This document shows, piece after piece, positions 1-7,056 of a DNA stretch of 9,643 nucleotides (its first letter is position 1; each line of letters begins with the position of its first letter). Made by a program: the position numbers and the translations under genes. The notes under the pieces were generated by a model, which saw nothing but the letters and a program-made list of their open reading frames with translations, made no database searches and was not told where the DNA came from. Source of the stretch: NaphS2 sp964588535 (GTDB lineage: Bacteria > Desulfobacterota > DSM-4660 > Desulfatiglandales > Desulfatiglandaceae); contig CAZPQA010000103.1 of NCBI GenBank assembly GCA_964588535.1, forward strand, positions 1 through 9,643, written 5' to 3'.

Positions 1-7
1 GCGCCTC

Positions 8-3000
8 TCAAGCTTTATGGGCGGATATTCTGACGTTTGTGGCGTCAAACTTCTGAGCGATTAGAAGTTCATACTCTGTCCCGAAAAACCTGCGGTTTCC
101 TTGCAGGTACCATTTGATGCTCTCCCAGTAGTTTCTCAGCTCCTGAACATCGGGGATGCTGCTAAGGACGGTCTCAATCTCTGAAAGCTTTTCCCGCTTC
201 AACGTGTTTTTACGCATTTCATAAAGGTCATTGAGGCGATGTTCCTGCTCAGGGGAAAACCCGATGTCCCTGGACCTTTCAACCAGATCGCTCAGCAGTT
301 TGTAAAGGTTTTCAAAGTCTTTGATCAGATCCATCTGGCGCTGGGTTCGGTCGAGGATCAAGTCGGTGATTTCCATCATTCTTCTTTCAAACGCTTTTTC
401 AAGTAGACTTTCATAATCCTCCGTAAAAAAAGGGTAGCTTCTCAAAGAGCCCAGACTGTAGTGAAAATAGATTTTGAGCTGTTCCAAATCGTCAATGGAG
501 GACATGTGATCTATTTTACGGGTAATGTATACACGGTTTTGGAAAATGACGGAGAGAACATTGGGGTAGTGTTCTTTCTTAAGGAGAATGCCGGTTTCAG
601 AAGCGAAAAGATGGTTCAGTTGTGAATCGTCTTCCCAAAGTTCCAAAGCGGGAATACCGTCAAGGCAATCATTGATCGCTTCGTAGCGTTGTTCTACGGT
701 TTTACTCATGTGCATGAAGTTAAGGGAGATGGGGTTATTATCGGATCTTATTTTTCGGGTACCCGCCAGCCCCACCAGAAGCAGCTTGATCTGGTTTTTA
801 TAACTCAGGTAACGGCTGACCTTTTCATAGCCGTATATGCGTACCTTGTCCCCAATCAGCTCTTCAAGCATGAAATGCCGTATGCCTTCCTGCATGGATT
901 GGAGGGTTTTATAAATTCGAAAAGCTTCGTAAACCTCTTTTTCAAAGGTTGCAAAACCCACGTTGTGAAACCTTCTCTTTTTGTGAATGTATTTCAGCGG
1001 CACCTTCATTATGAGCCTGGCCAGGTCTCGAAATTCAGCATATCGAATGCCGCGCAGTCTGAAGATCCTTTCCGTGGCCAGTATCATTCGCCCGGCCCGA
1101 ATCTGTTCGTTTTTGTCAATGGATTTCCATTCTCTGGATGCCAGATACTCAGAAGGGGTAACGCCTTTGGGCAGCCCCTTCTGTTGGTATTTCCTGATGG
1201 CGTAAAAGAGCCTTCCCCGTTTCATGACGACTCGTTCCTGTTGCTTCTGAAGGGTTGTTTTTCCATCAATGACGCCATGACAAACAGTACTCGTTTTAAA
1301 TATCCACAGGGCGAGGTCTTCCAGCATGAGATCTTCCCTGATAGCGCTCAACATGACAAACGTTGTGATGAGGAATGCATCGAAGAGGTCCTTGTCCCGT
1401 CTGGAGAGAATGGTGGCAATGGCGGAAAATGAGACTTCCCCCTTGAGGGTGTGGTGAAGCAGATCATGGTTTGCCACCAGGAAAATAAGGTAATCCCTGG
1501 TTTTCCGGTTGAGTCCGTATCGTTTTCCGATTTTTTCTTTTTCCAGGATATATGCACCTGCACCGGCAAGATCAGCAGAATTGATTTCCTTTTCGTACTT
1601 TACCCTCTGTTCCGGAATTCTTCCCACATCCTGGAATATGATTGAACAGGTCAGGGCTTTAAACAGATTTTCTTTTGTCTTGAGCCGTTCCAGAATATTT
1701 TCCAGGTCCTCGAGCTGTCGCTGGCTGACCCCCATGATGCCGGTCGCCATGGGGCCGAACTCTTTGCGGGCGAGCCGATGCATGAATTTCAAATTCTGAA
1801 AATTCTGTTTGTCATGGATCACCAACGCTTGAAATTTTTTGGTTGCAGCCAGTATATAATCCGTTACGGGAGAACTCAGATAAAGGTTCCCGGTAAGATC
1901 AAGGCTTCCAAGAACAGTGAATTCTGGGAGTAGAAAGTTCAGAAGGACAGGGGCATGATTGTAAAGATAATGAAGATCGGTGTATAGGGATTCGGGTTGG
2001 AACATCACTTGGATAAAATTCCGCCAAAGGCTTTTTCGCATTTTCCGAGTACCCTCGAACCATCTCCGCTGCCTTGCGGGGATTTTCAGGTCCATATGGG
2101 GATCTCTCACCACCTTGAGCTGACTCTGATAAAACATTTCCAGATCCGCGAACACCATTTCCAGATTTCGAAGGTCGTCCAGCGAAATTTTGTTGATGGC
2201 ACGGCCGGCAATCTTTCCGGAAAGTATTTCCGCCTCTTTGAGGCTTTGGTCAAGATCTTTGTAGGCAATCTCCAATGTTTTATTTTGTGAGGAGGTTTTG
2301 AGTTGAAACCCCGTACCCATGATGAACGAGGAACGGTTCTGGTTCAGTTGCTCGCTGAACCGGTCCAAAAGCTCAAGGTCCAGTTGTTCCAGGTTGATGG
2401 CAGCGGCCTCCTCTTTAACTTTTTGTATCCGCTTATCCACGGCCTCATTTTTCACATCTGCCAGGATGGGATTGAAATTGACCGATTCTCCCCGGGCCAG
2501 GTTCACAGTGATCCAGAGAAGCACAAAAACGTTCAGGCTGCTGCCCATCCGTTCAAACAGGTGACCGGTGCCATGAAATTCCAGGTCCAGGAATTTTCGA
2601 TAAAAAGCCGGAAGGTAAAGGGGATCCAGCTTGAGATACTTTTCTTCGAATTTTTCGATGGCATTTACAAGGTGAATGACCTCTTCTATCTCGGCCAGTT
2701 TTCGGTCATCATAATCAGCCAGGGTCTCTTTTTCCATGGAACCCTTATTTCTCAATTCGGACCAGTTTTCCAAAAACTCAAAATAGCCCATCATCGTCAG
2801 AATCTTTTTGACAATCCGGTTGCGTATGCCACCTATGGCGATGGTTTTTTCATCCAGAAGCTGCTCCCAATCCAATTCCTGGTTGACCACTACCCGAACG
2901 GTGGACTCATAGAGCTCAAAGAGCTGGTTAAGCTGCTCTTTAGAAAGTTCATTGCCCTTGGCCGCGCTTGTTTCGGCCATGGTCATCAAACGGCAGTAGC

Positions 3001-4720
3001 GGAGCATGTTAAGGGCCTGCTGCGGATCATATGTGCTGGCCATATCAGAGGCGGGTTTAAGCGATCTTTCGGACATTTTTCCGGATATAATGCGGCCCAG
3101 TGTTGTATGCCCCAGGGTAATGAGAATCATCTCTTTCAGCTCATGGTGTGAAAACCCGAAAGATGTAAGCGCCTCAAGGTTAGACAGCAATCGCGTGTCA
3201 GGCCCTTCAATTTTGTCCGGGTTCAGATAGCCGCCTATTTTTTCCAGCCGTTTGATGTTATTGGTGAGCTTGATGCAATGGTTGAGGGCACCGAACCTTC
3301 TGTTTTTGTTTTCCAGCGGTTGCCGCAAACGATCAATGAAGACCCGCGGAAGGGAACCATAATCTCCCTTTTTGAGGGCGTGAAGGACCTTCAGAGTTCG
3401 AACAATAAATTCCAGTGAATCTCTGTAATCCGCCACAAGTTCAAAGGCGCAGCCGGCCAGGTTCGAATCGGCCACATCCCTCTTGATGTCCACCACAGCA
3501 ATTTCAAAGGACTTTTTCTGTCCAAGGAAGACCAACATATTGTCGGGGTTATAACTTTTGCAGGAGAATCTTTTTCCCCAGTCCTTTTTGATGCGGTCAG
3601 GGACAAAAGGTTTAAAAAATATTTCATCAAAGAAAATGGAACAAAGCCCGGACCAGTTTTTTTGCTGGTTTGCAAGGAAAGGCGAACTGCCTAAATCGTA
3701 ACCAAGATAGGGCAGTTTATTGATCTCTTCCATGGAGAGATCGGCAGGGGATTTTCCGTTAAGCAAGGTGTTGAGTGTTTCCTGCTCAAAATAAAGACCA
3801 CTCAGGTATTTTTGAAGGTCAAATATATTGACGTGAACCCCGTGATCCTTGATTTTATATTTCCTTTTTGTATTAAAAACGTGGCTGAACAGTGCAAATC
3901 TTTTTTCTTCCTGTTCTGTTTTGAATATCAATTCGGCAGTCTGGTTACTTTTTGCAGGAAAATGATCGGCGATAATAAAGATTTCACCTTCGCTTTTGAG
4001 CAGGTTGCAGATTTTCCAAAGCATGTAAATGCTGTATTGCTCCAGTTTTTTCTTTGAAACTGCCTGTTGGCCCAAACGACTGAATTGCCCCATGATAACG
4101 GTTTCAAAGAGATCATGGGTCAATATGACAATATCCAGCTCCAGGTCTTTGGCCAGCAGTTTTTCGAGGGAATCGATGACATAAAGGCGGTGATCCTGAA
4201 AGAGAAAAGAAAGCTCGTGAAGGATGAGGTCATCATGGCGTGCCATGACACCGATATTGCAATATTCTTTCAAATACTTCTTACTGTGAAAATCAACAAT
4301 TTTACCAATCTCGTCAACTTTGGCCTGAATGTGGGCCAGGGAAACGGAGATGAGGTGAACCGGTATGAGATAGTAGGGGTGACCGAGACTCGAGAACCGG
4401 ATCAGCAAACCCAGCTTACGGTGTATTTCGTTTAAATCTTTGTAATGGGCACGAATGTCTTCGGGATTATCAAGGGCGATGCTGTTGAGTTTTTTGATTT
4501 CGTCAGGACTAAGCCGATCGTAATCCTCAAAAAAACCGGTTCCGTAGGCATTTCCACCAAATCGGCTTCGGAGCTGTGAGGGGTGTCTGAAAGAGATATA
4601 GGTTCCCAGAGGTACAGCGTCAGGATCAATTCCCAGATTTTCAAATTGATCCGGCTCAATGAATTGGAAAGCGTCTTTTTGCCAGAGGACGTCTTTTGGA
4701 AAATGACTGGATGAATCCAT
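8..4720 (-). CDS. Giant uncharacterised protein with a degenerate GlnD-like HD domain
   Basis: One uninterrupted frame of 1570 residues, no signal peptide or clear membrane segment, so probably cytoplasmic. I do not recognise the whole protein. The centre (about residues 905-1135) follows the GlnD HD region: LLPEF at 930-934 matches the GlnD YLPEF element, then a segment where GlnD has its YTVDxH motif (here LSSPVTDYI, 948-956), FQDVG at 1029-1033 in place of LLHDIGKG, NSADLAG at 1047-1053 in place of DHSELG, and LVANHDLLHH at 1081-1090 in place of LVRHHLL. Several metal ligands are gone (HD is QD at 1030-1031; the later Asp is A1126), so catalysis is doubtful. No GlnD nucleotidyltransferase motif or ACT repeat is visible. 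Residues about 154-270 have a Rossmann-like strand pattern (D196-IVIL, G245-EIFIIAD), perhaps a decayed methyltransferase. The end (about 1450-1570) is charged and helical, possibly coiled coil. ATG at 4718-4720 is preferred over an upstream TTG at 4754-4756, which lacks a ribosome site. Confidence 0.85.
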   Translation of the reverse strand: MDSSSHFPKDVLWQKDAFQFIEPDQFENLGIDPDAVPLGTYISFRHPSQLRSRFGGNAYGTGFFEDYDRLSPDEIKKLNSIALDNPEDIRAHYKDLNEIHRKLGLLIRFSSLGHPYYLIPVHLISVSLAHIQAKVDEIGKIVDFHSKKYLKEYCNIGVMARHDDLILHELSFLFQDHRLYVIDSLEKLLAKDLELDIVILTHDLFETVIMGQFSRLGQQAVSKKKLEQYSIYMLWKICNLLKSEGEIFIIADHFPAKSNQTAELIFKTEQEEKRFALFSHVFNTKRKYKIKDHGVHVNIFDLQKYLSGLYFEQETLNTLLNGKSPADLSMEEINKLPYLGYDLGSSPFLANQQKNWSGLCSIFFDEIFFKPFVPDRIKKDWGKRFSCKSYNPDNMLVFLGQKKSFEIAVVDIKRDVADSNLAGCAFELVADYRDSLEFIVRTLKVLHALKKGDYGSLPRVFIDRLRQPLENKNRRFGALNHCIKLTNNIKRLEKIGGYLNPDKIEGPDTRLLSNLEALTSFGFSHHELKEMILITLGHTTLGRIISGKMSERSLKPASDMASTYDPQQALNMLRYCRLMTMAETSAAKGNELSKEQLNQLFELYESTVRVVVNQELDWEQLLDEKTIAIGGIRNRIVKKILTMMGYFEFLENWSELRNKGSMEKETLADYDDRKLAEIEEVIHLVNAIEKFEEKYLKLDPLYLPAFYRKFLDLEFHGTGHLFERMGSSLNVFVLLWITVNLARGESVNFNPILADVKNEAVDKRIQKVKEEAAAINLEQLDLELLDRFSEQLNQNRSSFIMGTGFQLKTSSQNKTLEIAYKDLDQSLKEAEILSGKIAGRAINKISLDDLRNLEMVFADLEMFYQSQLKVVRDPHMDLKIPARQRRWFEGTRKMRKSLWRNFIQVMFQPESLYTDLHYLYNHAPVLLNFLLPEFTVLGSLDLTGNLYLSSPVTDYILAATKKFQALVIHDKQNFQNLKFMHRLARKEFGPMATGIMGVSQRQLEDLENILERLKTKENLFKALTCSIIFQDVGRIPEQRVKYEKEINSADLAGAGAYILEKEKIGKRYGLNRKTRDYLIFLVANHDLLHHTLKGEVSFSAIATILSRRDKDLFDAFLITTFVMLSAIREDLMLEDLALWIFKTSTVCHGVIDGKTTLQKQQERVVMKRGRLFYAIRKYQQKGLPKGVTPSEYLASREWKSIDKNEQIRAGRMILATERIFRLRGIRYAEFRDLARLIMKVPLKYIHKKRRFHNVGFATFEKEVYEAFRIYKTLQSMQEGIRHFMLEELIGDKVRIYGYEKVSRYLSYKNQIKLLLVGLAGTRKIRSDNNPISLNFMHMSKTVEQRYEAINDCLDGIPALELWEDDSQLNHLFASETGILLKKEHYPNVLSVIFQNRVYITRKIDHMSSIDDLEQLKIYFHYSLGSLRSYPFFTEDYESLLEKAFERRMMEITDLILDRTQRQMDLIKDFENLYKLLSDLVERSRDIGFSPEQEHRLNDLYEMRKNTLKREKLSEIETVLSSIPDVQELRNYWESIKWYLQGNRRFFGTEYELLIAQKFDATNVRISAHKA

Positions 4721-4842
4721 TATGAGGGTTCTCTTTCGGTTCGGCCCTAAAGCCAATTCTTAAAGCGTTTAAAACTCCGTATGCTTTTGTGGGGTTTCTG
4801 GGCCCATAGAGGCAAAGAGGGTAGAATCACCGCGAAAGGCTT

Positions 4843-6063
4843 TCATGGTATGATGGTTACCTTCTCTGTTTTCGGATTCCAGAATTTAGTAAGCGGCGTG
4901 AATGTTCGATTTTCATTGACCCTTACAATCCTTGTGACAAAAGATGCATTGTGATTCGTATCCGTATAGGTAATGTCGGGAATAAGCCCTCCAAAATCTT
5001 CTCTTTCAAAAGTTTCAAGGGCCAGGTTTATGGTCTGACCATCAATTTTACCCAGTGTTTCATGGGCCTTTTGAAGCGCCCTTGCCATAATCGCGGCAAT
5101 GGAAACACCTTCCCAGTAGGCGGTATGGAATCCGGATACGGATTTGTAACGATCTATCAGCATCTTTACCAAATTGATACCGGAAGTACCGTTTCCCGGC
5201 AGACATCCTGGAAATGAGATGTTTGTTCGGTTCCTGATCAATCTTTTTCCAAGGTTAAAAAAATCGGCATCCATCAATGTCCAGGCGCTGAAAAAAGGAA
5301 CATTGTAATTGATGCGGTCAGCGGATTTAAGGGCTGTAATGACGTCCGATGGGGCACATTGCATGAAAATATATTCCGCACCCACATCCTTGAGTTTCAG
5401 CATTGCCGGTTTCAGGTCCGGGGTTCCTGGGGTGAATTGTTCAACGGAAACGATTTGAAGGCGATGATTTGATGCATAGGCTTCGCTTGGGCCATGAATG
5501 GATTTTCCGCATGCATCATTGGCAGTTAAGATACCGATTCTGGGTGGGGCAGAGCCCTCATGGGTCATTTGAATGTATTGGAGTATGGCGTAGCAGTCCA
5601 GAACAGCGCTTCCGAAGGGCAGGTATGTGTAAGAGGCGGGCGGGCGTAGAATGGTTTGGCAGTTCGAAACATTGATATGGGGAACTTTATGCTTCACAAA
5701 AATGGGCCGGGCCTTTTCAAAGATATGGGCATTGTAAACGGTCGCCATATCAACCTTTTCTGAAACGCAGAATTTTTCCATATCATTGAGTGCATCCGCA
5801 ACCCCGGTGCCACCATCAACAACGGCCAAAACAATTTTTCGTCCTGAAATGCCAGATGCTGTTTCATTAATATAGCGGAAATAATCTTCCATGCCCCTGA
5901 GGTTCAACTGCCCCCGCGTCGCATGGGGGCCGGTCAGATCTACAATGGCGCCAATTCTAATGTTCTCAGCCGAGACGTTTTCGGCATGGAGACTGAGTAG
6001 AACACTGAGGGAGCAAATTCCGAACACAACAAAAAAAACGGATGAGAACAGTAATCGGCGCAT
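4843..6063 (-). CDS. Periplasmic solute-binding protein, LivK-like (Peripla_BP_6 type)
   Basis: A 406-residue exported binding protein of the branched-chain amino acid/amide/aromatic acid ABC class (type I periplasmic fold). An N-terminal signal peptide is clear: MRR, a hydrophobic core to about residue 24, then a likely signal peptidase I site after LHA (27) or VSA (32). No lipobox is present, so it is probably soluble rather than a lipoprotein. The mature chain opens with IRIGAIVDLTGPHATRGQ (35-52), the class hallmark that forms part of the ligand cleft. The second lobe begins near RIGILTANDACGKS (175-188), and the C-terminal FGGLIPDITYTDTNH (357-371) is the typical late-family motif. The ligand cannot be read from sequence. 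No permease or ATPase gene lies nearby, so it is an orphan here. The start at 6061-6063 is set by a strong AGGAGG; an in-frame ATG at 6133-6135 would bury the signal peptide. Six cysteines in the mature chain are unusual. It may be co-transcribed with the giant gene 122 bp downstream. Confidence 0.93.
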   Translation of the reverse strand: MRRLLFSSVFFVVFGICSLSVLLSLHAENVSAENIRIGAIVDLTGPHATRGQLNLRGMEDYFRYINETASGISGRKIVLAVVDGGTGVADALNDMEKFCVSEKVDMATVYNAHIFEKARPIFVKHKVPHINVSNCQTILRPPASYTYLPFGSAVLDCYAILQYIQMTHEGSAPPRIGILTANDACGKSIHGPSEAYASNHRLQIVSVEQFTPGTPDLKPAMLKLKDVGAEYIFMQCAPSDVITALKSADRINYNVPFFSAWTLMDADFFNLGKRLIRNRTNISFPGCLPGNGTSGINLVKMLIDRYKSVSGFHTAYWEGVSIAAIMARALQKAHETLGKIDGQTINLALETFEREDFGGLIPDITYTDTNHNASFVTRIVRVNENRTFTPLTKFWNPKTEKVTIIP

Positions 6064-6065
6064 AA

Positions 6066-6073
6066 CCCCTCCT
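6066..6073 (-). promoter_or_regulatory. Ribosome binding site that fixes the solute-binding protein start
   Basis: On the minus strand the sequence reads AGGAGGGG, followed by TT and the ATG at 6061-6063. This near-perfect Shine-Dalgarno selects this ATG over the in-frame ATG 24 codons upstream. Confidence 0.85.
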
Positions 6074-6154
6074 GAACATGCAAGCCATACCGCCGGATTT
6101 ATCAGGGAGTCCGTGCAATATTGCGCTGGTTCCATGAAAACGGCGATATGTTGA

Positions 6155-6184
6155 AATCTAATGCAAGGGGGAAATTATTGTCAA
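6155..6184 (-). promoter_or_regulatory. Predicted sigma-70 promoter of the solute-binding protein gene
   Basis: Read on the minus strand, a perfect -35 box TTGACA (6179-6184) is followed after 18 nt by TAGATT (6155-6160, four of six matches to TATAAT). Transcription would start near 6148 and leave a leader of about 85 nt before the ATG at 6063. It diverges from the fadR promoter, with the two -35 boxes separated by 38 bp. This is a prediction from spacing and consensus only. Confidence 0.55.
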
Positions 6185-6222
6185 GAATTTATGTACGGTT
6201 TTGAAATACGGGATAAAAATAC

Positions 6223-6251
6223 TTGACACCCACTTTGAACGATGGTATCAA
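6223..6251 (+). promoter_or_regulatory. Predicted sigma-70 promoter of the fadR-type regulator
   Basis: A perfect -35 box TTGACA (6223-6228), a 17-nt spacer and TATCAA (6246-6251, four of six matches) form a well-spaced promoter. The expected transcription start is close to 6258, which falls inside the palindromic operator that begins at 6255. That geometry suits repression by blocking polymerase binding or escape. Confidence 0.7.
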
Positions 6252-6254
6252 TTT

Positions 6255-6274
6255 ATGAATGAATAGTCATTCAT
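6255..6274 (+). promoter_or_regulatory. FadR-type operator (perfect palindrome)
   Basis: ATGAATGAATAGTCATTCAT is an inverted repeat with perfect 8-bp arms around a 4-bp centre. As I recall it, the FadR box of Bacillus subtilis is WTGAATGAMTANTCATTCAW, and this site fits it at every position. It overlaps the predicted transcription start of the adjacent TetR/FadR-type gene, ending 15 bp before its start codon, which points to autorepression relieved by long-chain acyl-CoA. The assignment combines a directly visible palindrome with known FadR biology; binding itself is inferred. Confidence 0.88.
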
Positions 6275-6278
6275 TGAT

Positions 6279-6285
6279 AGGTGAG
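6279..6285 (+). promoter_or_regulatory. Ribosome binding site choosing the fadR start
   Basis: AGGTGAG lies 4 nt before the GTG at 6290-6292. The in-frame GTG at 6281 overlaps this site itself and has no ribosome site of its own, so translation from 6290 is preferred. Confidence 0.7.
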
Positions 6286-6289
6286 AATT

Positions 6290-6880
6290 GTGAGCAAAAG
6301 AAAAGACAACGAGAAGCACCATAGAATTATTGAAGCGGCCACGAAGGTTTTTGCAAAAAATGGCTTTTATCAGTCAAAAATTGCTCAGATCGCAAAAGAA
6401 GCCGGGGTCGCTGATGGAACGATTTACATCTATTTTGAGAACAAAGATGATATCCTGATCTCTCTTTTTGAAGAACAGATGAAGGTCGTGCTGGATAATA
6501 TGGCCCTTCAGCTCACAAAAATAGATGATCCTGCCGAAAAACTTGAGATATTTGCATCAACCCATCTCGATCTCATTGAAAAGAATAAAGACATGGCCGA
6601 GATTATTCAGGTGGAGTTGCGACAGAGCGGCAAGTTCATGAAGGAGTATAAGAATGAGAGATTCCTGGAATACCTCGATATTATAGGGGATATTATCATC
6701 GAGGGGCAGAAAAGGGGGCTTTTCAGGGAGGATGTGATCCCCGGTGTCGCCAAAAGGGCTTTCTTTGGTGCTCTCGATGAAGTGTCGCGGTTTTGGGTAT
6801 TGTCAAGGCGGAAGCAATATGATATCAGAACCGTTGCCAAGCAGATCAGCGGCTTTTTCTTGAAAGGCATAAAGAATTGA
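6290..6880 (+). CDS. fadR: TetR-family transcriptional repressor, FadR (YsiA) type
   Basis: A 196-residue TetR-family repressor. The N-terminal helix-turn-helix spans about residues 10-56: IIEAATKVFAKNGF, then IAQIAKEAGVADGTIYIYF (31-49) and NKDDILISLF (51-60). The run VADGTIYxYFxNKxDILISLF, the downstream QVELRQSG (107-114), EGQKRGLF (138-145) and the FFGALDEVSRFWV stretch (158-170) are features I associate with Bacillus subtilis FadR, whose C-terminal domain binds long-chain acyl-CoA. It should sit as a dimer on the palindrome just upstream and repress beta-oxidation genes until acyl-CoA is present. This is not the unrelated GntR-family FadR of Escherichia coli. The GTG start follows AGGTGAG. 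etfB begins 176 bp downstream with its own promoter. No convincing terminator separates them, so read-through is possible. The regulator class is very sure; the effector is inferred from family. Confidence 0.93.
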   Translation: MSKRKDNEKHHRIIEAATKVFAKNGFYQSKIAQIAKEAGVADGTIYIYFENKDDILISLFEEQMKVVLDNMALQLTKIDDPAEKLEIFASTHLDLIEKNKDMAEIIQVELRQSGKFMKEYKNERFLEYLDIIGDIIIEGQKRGLFREDVIPGVAKRAFFGALDEVSRFWVLSRRKQYDIRTVAKQISGFFLKGIKN

Positions 6881-6933
6881 ATCTGTCTTTTTTTGGGTTT
6901 GAAATCCGCCCTTTTCACAAAGCCCTTTTTTTC

Positions 6934-6962
6934 TTGACGCGTAGTTACATCACAGCTATATT
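6934..6962 (+). promoter_or_regulatory. Predicted sigma-70 promoter of etfBA
   Basis: TTGACG (6934-6939, five of six matches), a 17-nt spacer and TATATT (6957-6962, five of six) make a strong predicted promoter. The start would be near 6969, leaving a leader of about 88 nt. That leader contains the degenerate FadR-box-like sequence at 6998-7017. Confidence 0.68.
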
Positions 6963-6997
6963 GTAGTTATTCTGAATCGAACATCTGAGGAACTGGT

Positions 6998-7017
6998 TCA
7001 AATAAATAGTCGATCTT
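6998..7017 (+). promoter_or_regulatory. Possible degenerate FadR box in the etfB leader
   Basis: TCAAATAAATAGTCGATCTT matches the upstream operator at 13 of 20 positions and shares the run AAATAGTC with it almost exactly (AATAGTC identical). It lies about 30 to 50 nt after the predicted transcription start, where a bound repressor could act as a roadblock. The outer arms have decayed and the region is AT-rich, so chance is a real alternative. Confidence 0.3.
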
Positions 7018-7044
7018 AGCCGTTAACTTGAAACATTTGTAAAG

Positions 7045-7051
7045 AAGGAGG
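7045..7051 (+). promoter_or_regulatory. Ribosome binding site of etfB
   Basis: AAGGAGG is a full-strength Shine-Dalgarno, 5 nt before a GTG start codon at 7057-7059. It supports the GTG as the true start. Confidence 0.85.
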
Positions 7052-7056
7052 ACAAG

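Noticed and set aside
2303..3151. Long plus-strand open frame (282 codons) opposite the giant gene
   Set aside because: It lies fully antisense to the continuous 1570-codon minus frame, shows no family motif, and is the usual shadow of a long coding region, as is the 247-codon frame at 689-1432.
4718..4756. TTG start 12 codons upstream for the giant protein
   Set aside because: No ribosome binding site precedes the TTG; the ATG at 4718-4720 has a purine-rich AAGAGA stretch upstream, though this is also weak.
4769..4846. A 25-codon minus-strand frame whose ATG overlaps the solute-binding protein stop (ATGA)
   Set aside because: Too short, no well-placed ribosome site and no recognisable features; the overlap could suggest coupling but there is nothing else to support it.
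6010..6063. Lipoprotein signal in the solute-binding protein (FGIC at residues 14-17)
   Set aside because: The residue before the Cys is Ile, not Gly, Ala or Ser, and the Cys sits within the hydrophobic core.
6061..6135. Longer start for the solute-binding protein at the ATG 6133-6135
   Set aside because: It would put 24 polar residues before a clear signal peptide, and the strong AGGAGG points to the ATG at 6061-6063.
6881..6933. Possible terminator after fadR (GGG...CCC with T-runs)
   Set aside because: Only three pairs can form around a long loop; the T-runs alone are not enough.
6939..6954. Possible CRP/FNR-type site (TCACA) in the etfB promoter
   Set aside because: The matching TGTGA half at the right spacing is absent.
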